DNA of 64,000 nucleotides from Streptomyces longhuiensis (GCF_020616555.1 NZ_CP085173.1:8076001-8140000), one strand, 5' to 3'. Positions 17,794 to 26,325 are shown, numbered from the stretch's first letter. The notes: a model not told the origin generated them from the sequence alone. Made by a program: numbers and translations.

Positions 17794-19116
17794 GTGGGCA
17801 CGAGCACCGGACAGACAGCTGCCACGCGCAGCCACCGCAACCGCGCCGTCGTCGCCAGCACAGTGGGCACCGCCATCGAGTGGTACGACTTCTTCCTCTA
17901 CGGGACGGCCGCGGCGCTCGTCTTCCCGCACCTGTTCTTCCCGGGCCAGTCCGACTACACCGGCGTCCTCGCCTCCTTCGCCACGCAGTTCGTCGGCTTC
18001 GCCGCCCGCCCGGTCGGCGCCGCGATCTTCGGACACTTCGGCGACCGGGTCGGCCGCAAGTCCACGCTCGTCATCACACTCCTGCTGATGGGCGCGAGCA
18101 CCGTTCTCATCGGCTGCCTGCCCACGTACGACTCGATCGGCCTCGCCGCGCCGATCCTGCTCGTCGTCCTGCGCGTCGTGCAGGGCATCGGCGTCGGCGG
18201 CGAGTGGGGCGGCTCGGTGCTGCTCGCCATGGAGTGGGGTCCGAGGAAACGCCGTGGGCTGATGGCCAGTTGGCCGCAGATGGGCGTGCCGCTCGGCCTG
18301 CTCGCCTCGACCGGCATGGTCCGCTGGATGACCTCGGCGACCGGCGGCGACTTCGAGAGCTGGGGCTGGCGGATCCCCTTCCTGGCCAGCGCCGTCCTCA
18401 TCGCGATCGGCCTGTACGTACGGCTGCGGGTCGTGGAGAGCCCCGACTTCAGCGCGGTCAAGAACGCGCGGGCCGTGGTCCGGATGCCGGGTTGGGAGGT
18501 GCTGCGTCACCAGTGGCGTGAGGTTCTCACTGCGGCGTTCGTACGCCTCTCCGAGCAGGCCCCGTTCTACCTCTTCATCACCTTCGTGCTCGCCTACGGG
18601 ACCGAACACCTCGGCCTCGCCCGCAGCGACCTGCTCGACGACACGCTCGTCGCGGCCGCCGTCGGGCTCGTCTCCATCCCGCTCTTCGGCCATCTCTCCG
18701 ACCGGATCGGGCGCCGCCTCGTGTACGGGATCGGGATCGCCTGCGTCGCCGCGTTCGCGTTCCCGTACTTCGCGCTGCTGAACACCGGTTCGTCGGGGCT
18801 GGTGCTGTTGGCGATCGTGCTGTCCCTCGTCTTCCACGATGTGCAGTACGGTCCTCAGGCCGCGCTCATCGCGGAGGGCTTCGGCACACAGGTCCGCTAC
18901 AGCGGCGCCGGCCTCGGTTACCAGCTCGCCTCGGTCGTCGCGGGCGGACCGGCACCGCTGATCGCCGCGGCGATCCTTGAGGACACCGGGTCGAGCGTCG
19001 GCATCAGCGTCTACATCGTGGGCTGCTGTGTGCTCTCCTTCGTGGCGCTGCTGCTCATACCGCGGCGCGCGGACGCCGACCTGACGGTGGGGGAGCCGGC
19101 GCGGCAGGAGGTGTGA
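17794..19116 (+). CDS. MFS transporter, metabolite:H+ symporter (MHS) family
   Basis: The 440-residue protein has 12 TM segments. The family signature opens it: RAVVASTVGTAIEWYDFFLY (MHS hallmark), then FGHFGDRVGRKSTL in the TM2-TM3 loop and RVVQGIGVGGEWGGSVLL around TM4. The second-half loop motif GHLSDRIGRRLVYG is also intact. MHS proteins take up organic acids or osmolytes (proline, betaine, shikimate, citrate) with protons. The substrate cannot be assigned. GTG 17794 follows GGGGAT. It is monocistronic, with a methyltransferase gene convergent downstream. Confidence 0.92.
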   Translation: MGTSTGQTAATRSHRNRAVVASTVGTAIEWYDFFLYGTAAALVFPHLFFPGQSDYTGVLASFATQFVGFAARPVGAAIFGHFGDRVGRKSTLVITLLLMGASTVLIGCLPTYDSIGLAAPILLVVLRVVQGIGVGGEWGGSVLLAMEWGPRKRRGLMASWPQMGVPLGLLASTGMVRWMTSATGGDFESWGWRIPFLASAVLIAIGLYVRLRVVESPDFSAVKNARAVVRMPGWEVLRHQWREVLTAAFVRLSEQAPFYLFITFVLAYGTEHLGLARSDLLDDTLVAAAVGLVSIPLFGHLSDRIGRRLVYGIGIACVAAFAFPYFALLNTGSSGLVLLAIVLSLVFHDVQYGPQAALIAEGFGTQVRYSGAGLGYQLASVVAGGPAPLIAAAILEDTGSSVGISVYIVGCCVLSFVALLLIPRRADADLTVGEPARQEV

Positions 19117-19351
19117 CCCGCGGGCCCGGCGCACCGCGCCGTGGAGTCGCGGTCTCGAAAAATCGTGGCACTTCCGCGGTAGGCGTGTGGGAGCAGTCGG
19201 CACAGCGAGCGGCGCGAGGAACTGTGCGCCGTTCTCGAGGACAGCCCTGGGAGCGTTGAGCTCCCCAGCTCTCACAGCTCTCGCAGCTCCGCCTGGGCAA
19301 CTGCGCTGCGACGCAGGTGCCCAGGCGAACGGACCGTCGGCCTGACCACGG

Positions 19352-20167
19352 TCAGCGCTTGATGCCCACGCCCGCCAACAGGCTGATCTGGGCGTCCTCG
19401 GGCTCCGTTCCGTCGGCGGGACCCGCGGGACGCCAGCGGTGGCAGCAGACGATGCCGGGCTCGATCAGGTCCAGCCCGTCGAAGAAGCGGCGGACGTCGT
19501 CGTGCGAACGGAACTGCACCGGAGAACCGGACTTGGTGTACACCTCCGCGACCTTGTTCCAGGTGACGGGGTCGAAGTCGGGCGTGCAGTGGTTCATGGC
19601 GAGGGCGCTGCCCGCCGGGAGCGGGTCGAGCAGCCGGCGGATGATGGCGTACGGGTCGTGCGGGTCGGTGATGAAGTGCATGAGCGCGTTGAGGGAGAGG
19701 GCGATGGGCTGGTCGAAGTCCAGGACCTCCGAGGCCTCCACGGCGCTCATCAGCGCATCGGGGTCGGTGACGTTCGCCTCGATGTAGGCCGTGCGTCCCT
19801 GCGTCGTGCTGCGCATGAGGCGTTCGGCGTACTTGAGGACGAGGGGGTCGTTGTCGGCGTACACGACGCGGGCGTCGACCGCGACGGACTGGGCGACCTG
19901 GTGCAGGTTGGGCTCGGTCGGGATGCCGGTGCCGATGTCCAGCCACTGGCGGATGCCGTGCTCCTGTGCCAGCACACGGGTGGCCCGGTGCATGAACGCC
20001 CGGTTCTCGCGGGCGGTCACGTAGATGCCGGGGTGGGCCTGGGCGGCGACCAGCGCCGCCTCCTTGTCGATCTCGAAGTGGTCCTTGCCGCCGAGGAAGT
20101 AGTCGTACATCCGGGCCGAGTGCGCCTTGCTCGTGTCGAGATCCCGGCCGGCCTGCCTGGTGGTCAT
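19352..20167 (-). CDS. SAM-dependent methyltransferase, DUF574 family
   Basis: The 271-residue protein carries the DUF574 hallmark N-terminus: DTSKAHSARMYDYFLGGKDH, then ARENRAFMHRATRVLA. SAM-binding motif I is WLDIGTGIPTEPNLHQVAQ, followed by VVYADNDP at the acidic end of strand 2. It is full length for this Streptomyces-typical family, whose members are often linked to DUF397/XRE regulators as here. Substrate is unknown; a small-molecule methylation role is usually assumed. It is 82 bp downstream of the DUF397 gene on the same strand and could be the third gene of that operon. Confidence 0.9.
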   Translation of the reverse strand: MTTRQAGRDLDTSKAHSARMYDYFLGGKDHFEIDKEAALVAAQAHPGIYVTARENRAFMHRATRVLAQEHGIRQWLDIGTGIPTEPNLHQVAQSVAVDARVVYADNDPLVLKYAERLMRSTTQGRTAYIEANVTDPDALMSAVEASEVLDFDQPIALSLNALMHFITDPHDPYAIIRRLLDPLPAGSALAMNHCTPDFDPVTWNKVAEVYTKSGSPVQFRSHDDVRRFFDGLDLIEPGIVCCHRWRPAGPADGTEPEDAQISLLAGVGIKR

Positions 20168-20249
20168 GCTCTCCCCTTCAGGTGTGTGTCTGTCGGCCCG
20201 CAGGCCAAGGACGGGACCGGTGTCGTCGTCCTTCCTACTGCCCGCCGGT

Positions 20250-20501
20250 TCACCCGGCGGCCAAGTGATCGGCCAGGCCCTCTTTGACCCCGCGGACGAA
20301 CGCGCCGATCTCCTCCGGCGTGTAGATCAGCGCCGGCCCGGCCGGGTCGGTCGACTGCCGCATGGCCACGCGGCCGTCGGCGAGTAGTTTCGTCTCGACG
20401 CACTGGCCGCCGTTCGGCCCGCTCCAGGGACGCTCCCAGCCCTGTTCTCCCAGGTCTCGGGCCGGCATCCCGTTGTATACGCCCTCGTCGGTGATCGTCA
20501 C
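20250..20501 (-). CDS. DUF397 protein of a whiJ-like locus
   Basis: The 83-residue acidic protein starts at GTG 20501 with AAGGAG 5 nt upstream. It contains ARDLGEQGWERPWSGPNGGQ and CVETKLLADGRVAMRQSTDP, then an amphipathic C-terminal helix (TPEEIGAFVRGVKEGL). These are the DUF397 strands W.S..G..C.E......V.VRDS, although the usual C.E.A....V.VRDSK is changed to CVETK..ADGRVAMRQSTD. Its start overlaps the stop of the upstream regulator gene by GTGA, so the two are translationally coupled. In whiJ-type clusters the DUF397 protein acts together with the XRE regulator in developmental control. Confidence 0.9.
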   Translation of the reverse strand: MTITDEGVYNGMPARDLGEQGWERPWSGPNGGQCVETKLLADGRVAMRQSTDPAGPALIYTPEEIGAFVRGVKEGLADHLAAG

Positions 20502-21364
20502 GAGTACTCCTTGCGCATGCGGTTCAAGAGCGCCCTGCTGTCCTCGGACGACGTCAGCAGCGCCATACGGGAATGAGCCTCGAGATGGGCGACGACGTCC
20601 ACGCGCTGGTCCAAGTAGACGGAAGCGGACAATAGTTCGCTGTAGACGATGTCGGGCAGCTCGGGTTCCTCGAACCGGAAATACGTGAACGGCGCGCATG
20701 CCCCTACATGCGCACCCGCGGTGAAGGGCACGATGTCGAGGCTGATGTGCGCGAGCTCGGACACGTCCAGGAGTCGCTCGATCTGCTCCCGCATCACGTC
20801 AGGACTGCCCACCGTCCGGTGCAGGACGGCTTCCTCCATGACCACCCACAACGTGGGGGCGTCCTCCCGTTCCAGCAGGCTCTGGCGGTGCAGCCGCAGT
20901 TCCACGCGGCGTGCGAGCTCCTCCTCGCTGCCGTTCGGCAACCCGCCGCGCAGTACGGCGCGCGCGTAGTCGGGCGTCTGCAGAAGGCCGGTGACGTACT
21001 GGGGTTCGTAGGTGCGCAGGGTCTTGGCGCCGGTCTCCAGGCTGACGTAGGCGGTGAACCAGCTGGGGACGGCGTCGCGGTAGGAGTGCCACCATCCGGG
21101 TTCGTTGGCCTGCTCGGCCAGGTCGACGAACTCGTCGATCTCCTGACGGTCCGCGCCGTAGGTCTCCAGGAGCTTCTCCACGTAGAGAGGCTTCAGCGCG
21201 ACCTCGGCCTTTTCCAGCCGGCGGATCGTCAGGGTCTTCACGCGCAGAGCCCTCGCCGCGTCCTCCAGCGAGGCACCGGCGCCGAGCCGCATGTCCTGCA
21301 GCCGACGGCCGAGGATCATGCGCAGGACCGTCGGCGCGCTGGTGCCGGAACGGGCTTCGCTCAC
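20498..21364 (-). CDS. XRE-family regulator with DUF5753 domain (WhiJ-like)
   Basis: The 288-residue protein starts at GTG 21364, since AGGAGG lies 7 nt upstream; a TTG two codons earlier is too close to the Shine-Dalgarno. The helix-turn-helix spans about residues 14-70 (LGRRLQDMRLGAGASLEDAA, LRVKTLTIRRLEKAEVALKP). The DUF5753 domain follows, with YEPQYVTGLLQTPDYARAVL and WVVMEEAVLHRTVG...MREQIERLL. WhiJ-like proteins are DNA-binding developmental repressors working with DUF397 partners. It is coupled to the DUF397 gene and divergent from an RsbW-like ATPase, the standard three-gene module. Confidence 0.93.
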   Translation of the reverse strand: MSEARSGTSAPTVLRMILGRRLQDMRLGAGASLEDAARALRVKTLTIRRLEKAEVALKPLYVEKLLETYGADRQEIDEFVDLAEQANEPGWWHSYRDAVPSWFTAYVSLETGAKTLRTYEPQYVTGLLQTPDYARAVLRGGLPNGSEEELARRVELRLHRQSLLEREDAPTLWVVMEEAVLHRTVGSPDVMREQIERLLDVSELAHISLDIVPFTAGAHVGACAPFTYFRFEEPELPDIVYSELLSASVYLDQRVDVVAHLEAHSRMALLTSSEDSRALLNRMRKEYS

Positions 21365-21680
21365 GCCCAAACCTCCTGAGGGTTCATCAACAGCACCATT
21401 CTTACAGTGACTTGATGACGACGCCAGGGTGATACCCCCCTGCTGAAATTATCAGCGAGTCGGTTGCAGCGTGAGCGTGATCACGCGCATAGTTGACATG
21501 TGAGCGGTCAAGTCACAGCTCTGACGCAGCATCCGGCCCGGACGGGAGGCGTGATGCTGATGCCGTCGTCGGCACCCCACCCCAGGGCGCCTGCCTCGGC
21601 ACACGCCTCACACCGCTCGAGCTGCAGCCCGCATCCCCACACCGCGCCCGCCCCCCGGAGGGCACTGGAAGGCGACATCC
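21365..21680. promoter_or_regulatory. Divergent control region between WhiJ-like regulator and RsbW-like ATPase
   Basis: This 316-bp non-coding stretch includes an AT-richer core at about 21385-21460 (ttcttacagtgacttgatga and aaattatcagcgag) likely to hold the regulator's promoter and autoregulatory site. The right half is GC-rich and serves as the 5' leader of the ATPase gene. No clear long palindrome was found by eye. Confidence 0.35.
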
Positions 21681-22139
21681 GTGACCCTGCCCACCCCCTC
21701 AGCCCCGGCTATGACCCCCGCCTTAGCCACGATCGCGCCTCGTCGGGAGTACTGGTTCGGCCTGCCGGCCCTGCGTACCAGCGCGAGATCCGCCCGCGAC
21801 ACCGTGCGCGACCGGCTCCGTGCCTGGAAGGTGCCCGGCGACGCCTTGTGCGACGCGGTGCTGCTGGTCTCCGAGCTGACCACCAATGCTGTACTCCACA
21901 CCGACAGCGGTCACGTCCTGTGCGGCCTCACGCTGACCGGCGACGAGCGGCGCCTGCGTATCGAACTCCACGACGACGGCCGCACCCCGGTCAGCCCGCC
22001 CGAGCACCGCGCCGGCCCGGGCGAGGAGTGCGGGCGAGGCCTGTTCCTCGTCCAGCAACTCGCGGACCGCTGGGGCTCCGCACGCTCGACGCGGTCCGAA
22101 GGCAAGGTCGTCTGGGCGGAGTTGACGGCTCACCCCTGA
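21681..22139 (+). CDS. RsbW/SpoIIAB-like ATP-binding protein (HATPase_c_2)
   Basis: The 152-residue protein holds a single GHKL ATPase domain. The N-box is LCDAVLLVSELTTNAVLHT, the G1 region is LRIELHDDGRTPVSPPEH and the G2/lid is GRGLFLVQQLADRWGSA. This compact build is typical of Streptomyces anti-sigma or anti-sigma-like kinases accompanying WhiJ/DUF397 systems. Start GTG 21681 follows GGAAGG. It is divergent from the WhiJ-like gene. The partner, whether a sigma factor or a DUF397 protein, is not shown by the sequence. Confidence 0.9.
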   Translation: MTLPTPSAPAMTPALATIAPRREYWFGLPALRTSARSARDTVRDRLRAWKVPGDALCDAVLLVSELTTNAVLHTDSGHVLCGLTLTGDERRLRIELHDDGRTPVSPPEHRAGPGEECGRGLFLVQQLADRWGSARSTRSEGKVVWAELTAHP

Positions 22140-22344
22140 CGCCATCGGCACCGGCCGTCACCGAATGCGGCGCCCGTCCCGGCAGCGACAGTCCGGATGC
22201 AGCGCGGCCAGACCCGGGCTGCTGCGCACCTGACCAGTACCCCCGTCCAACGGCAGAGACCGCAGTCGGCACGGGACGGCCCCGCTACGTCCCCTTCACG
22301 CGGCGAGGAACCCGTTCTCCTCGATCCACCTACAGAAGGCGCCC

Positions 22345-22725
22345 ATGACCCCCCACAGCGAAGCCGCTCCTCCTGTCGTGCTGTACGTATGCGCCGACCG
22401 AGCCCGGGGCGCGCCCGGCTCAGCCACGCAGTGCGCGCAGACAGAAGGCCGCGCGTTCGCACAGGAGCGCGGGCTGGCGATCGCCGAGGTTGTCACCGAC
22501 ACGTACGGTGAGCCCGACCCGGCCCAGCGCCGAGGGTGGCGGCGTGTGAGGCAGCTGGCACAGACAGGCCACGTCACCGCGGTACTCGTCCGCTGGCCCA
22601 GCGCCATCGCCCCGGAGTCCGCGCACGAACTCCGGCACCGCGAGACCGCCTGGCTCCACGACCACGGTGTGCGCGTCCAGTACACCTGGGCACCCTTGTC
22701 TTCGAGGAGCGACGAGGTCCTGTGA
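22345..22725 (+). CDS. Resolvase-N-like protein lacking the usual catalytic serine
   Basis: The 126-residue protein aligns with the N-terminal domain of serine recombinases: VVLYVCADRARGAPGSATQ (strand 1 and loop), QTEGRAFAQERGLAIAEVVT, RRGWRRVRQLAQTGHVTAVL and VRWPSAIAPE. In active enzymes the first strand ends Y-x-R-x-S; here it reads YVCADRA, so both Arg and Ser are absent. DNA cleavage is therefore unlikely and it may be a regulatory or vestigial fold. No DNA-binding C-terminal domain is present. Such short solitary versions occur near DUF397/XRE loci in Streptomyces. ATG 22345 lacks a strong Shine-Dalgarno. Confidence 0.6.
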   Translation: MTPHSEAAPPVVLYVCADRARGAPGSATQCAQTEGRAFAQERGLAIAEVVTDTYGEPDPAQRRGWRRVRQLAQTGHVTAVLVRWPSAIAPESAHELRHRETAWLHDHGVRVQYTWAPLSSRSDEVL

Positions 22726-22904
22726 CCCCACTCGGAGATGACCGGATCTTTGATTCACCTGGTCACGACGGCAGCGCAGTCGTCGTCCACTGGCGGCTCT
22801 GGTAGCCCCCGACAGTGGGGCGACGCCCGAGACGCGCTCCACAGCCGATCACGGTCTTGCATCGCATCCGTGTTCCTGGTCCAGCTGGTGGCCGTGCGCG
22901 TCAG

Positions 22905-23024
22905 CCCGGTGCGGGGCTGGTCGAGTTCCTTCGTGAAGAACACCGAGGTGGCTTCGCGGATCTCATTCGACCGCTTCAGCTCGGCCATTTCTGCTGAGAG
23001 TCGACTCAACTCGGTCCGCTCCGT
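22905..23024 (-). pseudogene. IS3-family transposase OrfA, C-terminal remnant
   Basis: Forty codons on the minus strand read TERTELSRLSAEMAELKRSN then EIREATSVFFTKELDQPRT. This is the leucine-zipper/linker end of IS3-family OrfA (usual form ER.EL.RL..E..EL...NEIL..A..FFA.ELD.P). The expected L in NEIL is missing, a stop lies just before the fragment, and no OrfB or inverted repeats are recognisable on either side. It marks an old, decayed insertion. Confidence 0.65.
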
Positions 23025-23058
23025 TCATGGACAGATGGGAGCATGTGAACGGGCCTGA

Positions 23059-23373
23059 GTGGTGGGGAACTGGCGCCTGGTCGGGCCGGAGACCGGGTTG
23101 TGGCCGTCCCTGTACAAGGGCATGGGCGCGCAACGGGGAGACATGGAATCCGGATTCATCCGGAGCGTCGATGAAGCAATCCACAAGTTCCACACCGTGG
23201 TGGTGGCCCACGTCGATCGCATGGCGACCAGGAGGCGGCAGCCGGGAAAGCCGTCTGTCGGGGAGCAGGAGTGGTTGTGCGGCAGCTTCGGAAGGCCGGC
23301 GTCGGCGGGCACGGAGAACCAGCGGTCCTGCGTGCCCGGTCCGCGAGGTCTACGCGTAGCCCCGGACGTGTGA
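23059..23373 (+). CDS. Possible small hypothetical protein
   Basis: A 104-codon frame opens at GTG 23059 and has strong G/C preference at the third codon position for its first 80 codons, better than its competing frames. The central part, ESGFIRSVDEAIHKFHTVVV, looks like an amphipathic helix. There is no good Shine-Dalgarno and no family is recognised. It ends inside the 3' end of the convergent pterin dehydratase-like gene (24-bp overlap). It may be a real short gene or a leftover coding fragment in this debris zone. Confidence 0.3.
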   Translation: MVGNWRLVGPETGLWPSLYKGMGAQRGDMESGFIRSVDEAIHKFHTVVVAHVDRMATRRRQPGKPSVGEQEWLCGSFGRPASAGTENQRSCVPGPRGLRVAPDV

Positions 23374-23655
23374 GCCCGCCGCCTTCTCGATGCGGTGCGC
23401 CAGCTCCACATCCGCATCCGTGAGGCCGCCGTCGGAGCGGATCACGAAGCTCACCTCATTGCCCCGGATATGGACTTCAGGGTGGCGATCAAGGGTCTTG
23501 ACGTCGTAAACGATGTCTGCGACGACACTGGCGGCCCTGGAGAAGTCGTACACCTCGATGGTGCGGCGCAGGACGTCGCCGGTTCGATGCCAGTCCGCCA
23601 TGTCTGCGCCGGACATTCGCTGTTCGATCTGGGAGTCGTCGATTCGGGTTGCCAC
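23350..23655 (-). CDS. Pterin-4a-carbinolamine dehydratase-like protein
   Basis: The 101-residue protein starts at GTG 23655, where AGGAGAGG lies 4 nt upstream. It has the DCoH/PhhB fold sequence: helix FSRAASVVADIVYDVKTLDR, then HPEVHIRGNEVSFVIRSD, then GGLTDADVELAHRIEKAA. Canonical dehydratases carry H-H-P; here the first His is replaced by Arg (RHP). DCoH proteins dehydrate 4a-hydroxytetrahydropterin or act as dimerisation partners. With the altered motif and no pterin hydroxylase nearby, a non-catalytic role is possible. Confidence 0.75.
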   Translation of the reverse strand: MATRIDDSQIEQRMSGADMADWHRTGDVLRRTIEVYDFSRAASVVADIVYDVKTLDRHPEVHIRGNEVSFVIRSDGGLTDADVELAHRIEKAAGSHVRGYA

Positions 23656-24034
23656 GATGCCTCTCCTCCAGGTGTGGTCACCGCGTGACTGGTGCCGTGC
23701 CCTCCCCACGTGTACCGAGCCGCCACGAAACGGCCCAGGAGTGGGCCGACCCGCTTCCGATCCCCGAAGTCGGCGTTCTTGTTCGGGCGGCTTACCGCCT
23801 CCTTCCTCCGCAGCGGTCTGCTGATGGCCTGCTGTGCCACCTCCGGGTTCTCCCGCGGCCCTTCTGACCACCCCGCGCGAGACCTCGGCGCCCGCCCACG
23901 GTCCTCGCCACCCCGGGCGCGAGCACGTTGTGCGGGCCATACGTCCAGTGTGACGCATGGCCTTGGCCATTGTCCTGGCACTGTGCTGCGGGCGGGGTCG
24001 GCGTTGTCGGTGCCAAGAACTACGTTCATGCTGG

Positions 24035-24329
24035 TCACGCCGTATGTAGGTCCTCGTGAAGGATGCCGGTGAGGCGGTCGTTTCGGTGGGCCTCGAGGCG
24101 AGTGGGCGGACAGGGCTCGGTGATCGGTTCGGGCAGAGGGCGTAGGGGAGCGGCGCTTGTGGACGACGTCGATGCCCTCGGCTCGTAGGGCGGCGTCGAA
24201 GGCGTCCGGGTGGCGCGCGTCCAGGTCGCGGGTCACCTCGGTGCCTGCGTCGTGGCGGTCCGTGACTGTTCCGGTGAGCCGGGTGTCCCAGTCCGCGGTC
24301 GGCTCTGCGGTTGTGTCGAGTGTCCGCAC
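24035..24329 (-). pseudogene. Decayed coding fragment with an apparent frameshift
   Basis: The minus strand shows two abutting frames with strongly coding-like codons. The first, from GTG 24329, includes TRDLDARHPDAFDAALRAEG and IDVVHKRR. Near 24150 coding character switches to another frame reading PLRPLPEPITEPCPPTRLEA, then HRNDRLTGILHEDLHTA and a TGA at 24035. One frameshift would join them into a protein of about 95 residues. I do not recognise the family; the ILHE-type ending is reminiscent of some integrase or transposase tails. The remaining 23656-24485 stretch appears empty. Confidence 0.35.
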
Positions 24330-24485
24330 GTGTCGGCGTCGACGGCGCGAGGGGATCGTGCTACTGAACTTGATCGGGCGATGCCGGGCCGGTTCGCCTG
24401 ACGCGGGGTTGTCGGTGCCGGTAGCCCTCTGGGCGTGAGGTACGCACAGGGTGGCGGGGCCTGGATGCGGGCCCGCGGGGCGCGT

Positions 24486-25040
24486 TCACCCGTTCGGACG
24501 GGGCTGGACGGAGACGGTGCGTGCCTTGGCCAGGATCCAAAAGACGGTCCCGGTCGCGGCGCCGTAGACCAGGTGGGGTCCGAGGTCGTCCGCGAGGGTC
24601 TTGCTGTCGTACTTCCAGATGGGCTCGTAGAGCCCCGCGATCGGCAAGGCGATGTAGCCACTGATCCAGACGACCGCGCCGAACGGCACGCCGTAGACCC
24701 CAGAGGGCGGCTTGCGCACCGAGCCGGCGACCACGCCGTAGAGCGCCCCGTAGAACGCGCCGTACGACCAGTGCATGAACGTGCTGACCGGCCAGGCCGC
24801 GGCATCCGGGAGTTCGCGCTGGGTGAAGCCCTCGATCAGGCGCTTGCCGACCTGCCCGGGGTCCGGAGCCGCCTTCCAGGTGCGGACGGGAGCGAACTCC
24901 CACCGCAGGGGATTGCGCTCACCACCGGACCGGCGCTGCCGCAGGAACCGAACCGTGTCCATGCACACGGTGCCGACCAGGCCGGCGACCAGACCCGACG
25001 TGATCGCGCCGAGCGGAGTCAACTGCTTCGGAGTGCGCAT
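24486..25040 (-). CDS. Integral membrane protein of unknown function
   Basis: From ATG 25040 (AGGAGCG upstream) the protein has 184 residues and about four hydrophobic stretches: LGAITSGLVAGLVGTVCMDT, WSYGAFYGALYGVVAG, GVPFGAVVWISGYIALPIAG and LVYGAATGTVFWILA. The opening G..AG..GT..MD....R..R and the central HW.YG..YG.LYG pattern occur in a family of small actinobacterial membrane proteins (YagU/DUF1440-like), whose role is not known. It stands alone, divergent from a truncated MFS gene, among decayed sequences. Confidence 0.65.
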   Translation of the reverse strand: MRTPKQLTPLGAITSGLVAGLVGTVCMDTVRFLRQRRSGGERNPLRWEFAPVRTWKAAPDPGQVGKRLIEGFTQRELPDAAAWPVSTFMHWSYGAFYGALYGVVAGSVRKPPSGVYGVPFGAVVWISGYIALPIAGLYEPIWKYDSKTLADDLGPHLVYGAATGTVFWILAKARTVSVQPRPNG

Positions 25041-25189
25041 CCTGCAACGCTCCTGCTGGTCTTGGCGATACGCGGCCGGTGAGCGCGACGTCCCGCGACC
25101 CGGCGACGCCGACATCTCCTCCCAGGCATGCTCACACGCACACCGTCACGGCACCATTCGAGGTGGGAAGGCCGGGCGGCGGCCGCGTT

Positions 25190-25633
25190 GCGTCGTCGCT
25201 CCCGATCACGCCACTCACGCAGATCCCGCTGCTGCGCGCCTCCCCAGGCCTCGGCCGGGAGTTCACGATCGGCTCCGCGCTCTTCGTCCAGCCGGCCGGC
25301 GCCGCGGGCACCACCCAGCGGTCGATCCGCCAGATCATCACCGCGTCCGCCATGCAGGCCCGCATGCAAGCGGTGAGCACCTGGCCGACCTCCGGAGCGC
25401 GACCACCAGCCGCGCTACTCGTCGGCGGATTCGGGACATGGCTCGGTGTACGGCCCACCCTGATCGGTTGCACCCTCCTGCTGGTTGTGCCCGTCGCGGT
25501 ACCGGCCCGCTCGCCGCTGCGCGGGCCCGGCCGAAGCCGGGGACGCCCACGCGAGAGAAGGGATGGACGAGGAGCGGACGGTCGCGATCCTCATCGAGGC
25601 CCCTCGCTCCGCGAGGGCCTTCCAGCTGCGTAG
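25190..25633 (+). pseudogene. 5'-truncated MFS transporter (C-terminal quarter only)
   Basis: The frame preserves the end of an MFS drug-efflux-type protein: FTIGSALFVQPAGAAGTTQR, SIRQIITASAMQARMQAVST and PPAALLVGGFGTWLGVRPTL, then IGCTLLLVVPVAVPARSPLR. This is the final loop plus TM11-TM12 of a roughly 400-residue transporter. Everything upstream of about TM9 is missing and replaced by a non-homologous leader from 25079. The arginine-rich tail after SPLR is read-through. There is no intact transporter nearby from which it could have split. Confidence 0.65.
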
Positions 25634-25723
25634 ATAGCAGGGGGTGACCGCACGAGATGCAGGGGGTGTCGGGGCCTGTTTCTCTGATGTGGCCCGCTCT
25701 TCCCCATCACCCAAGGAGTGATC

Positions 25724-25921
25724 ATGAGCGTTGCAGGCGAGTCCGGTCGTGCCCAGCAGATGCGTGCTCAGGCCCAGGACATGGAACAGGCCGCGGAACG
25801 CGCCACTGACCCGCAGGAGCGTCAGCGTCTGCAGGACAAGGCCCGCCGGCTCAAGGAGCAGAGCGAGCACGTAGGCGGTAGGGGCAAGTCGGACGTCGAC
25901 CCGACGGTGTCGTCCCGCTAG
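25724..25921 (+). CDS. Small hydrophilic DUF6381-like protein
   Basis: The 65-residue protein is almost all charged helix: GRAQQMRAQAQDMEQAAERA, then TDPQERQRLQDKARRLKEQS, then a flexible HVGGRGKSDVDPTVSSR tail. ATG 25724 has AAGGAG 5 nt upstream; the in-frame GTG at 25718 overlaps that Shine-Dalgarno and is unlikely. It matches a Streptomyces-specific family of small helical proteins found in many copies per genome, with no known role. It is monocistronic and followed by a strong hairpin terminator. Confidence 0.75.
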   Translation: MSVAGESGRAQQMRAQAQDMEQAAERATDPQERQRLQDKARRLKEQSEHVGGRGKSDVDPTVSSR

Positions 25922-25935
25922 TTCCTGGCACAGAC

Positions 25936-25990
25936 ACCGGCCGGGGGCCGGCCTCCGTGGCTTTTGGCACGCGAGAGGCCCCCGGCCGGT
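25936..25990 (+). terminator. Strong hairpin terminator after the DUF6381-like gene
   Basis: A perfect 14-bp inverted repeat, ACCGGCCGGGGGCC at 25936-25949 and its complement GGCCCCCGGCCGGT at 25977-25990, encloses a 27-nt loop that itself contains a T run (ctttt). It starts 15 bp after the stop codon. No long U tract follows, as is usual for Streptomyces. Confidence 0.75.
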
Positions 25991-26175
25991 CACTGCTGTC
26001 TCCGCTCGATCGCCCGCAGCCCCGGCAGGCATGTCGGCGTGGCACCTCCCTCTCGCACATTCGGTGAAACGGGCCCGAGCGAGCAATGAGGCGCGTTGTG
26101 CCCAACCTGCCTCGCGATGCATTCCCCGGTCGCCCCAGCGCCCCAGTGCCGGGGCACAACGCGTGCCGATCGCGC

Positions 26176-26325
26176 GACGCAGCTGAAGAATTCGCCGCCG
26201 CCCGTACGCCCAAGGGCACATGGACACGAGCCCGGCTCGCCGAATGGGGCGTCCCCTGGCCCTCGGGGAAGGGGTGGAAGGACGAGCTGATCGCACGCTG
26301 GGAGGCCGCCGAGCAAGGCCACCTA
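26176..26325 (+). pseudogene. Short coding-like fragment with GVPWPxxKGWK motif
   Basis: About 48 codons read AAEEFAAARTPKGTWTRARL and AEWGVPWPSGKGWKDELIAR, with codon use typical of real genes here. The T.A.LA.WGVPWPP.KGW pattern recurs at the ends of phage- or plasmid-borne Streptomyces proteins, but I cannot name the family. The upstream part of the frame (26086-26170) and the long arginine/proline-rich extension to 26748 look non-coding. It is likely a leftover of a mobile-element gene. The remainder of 25991-26588 shows nothing else. Confidence 0.35.
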
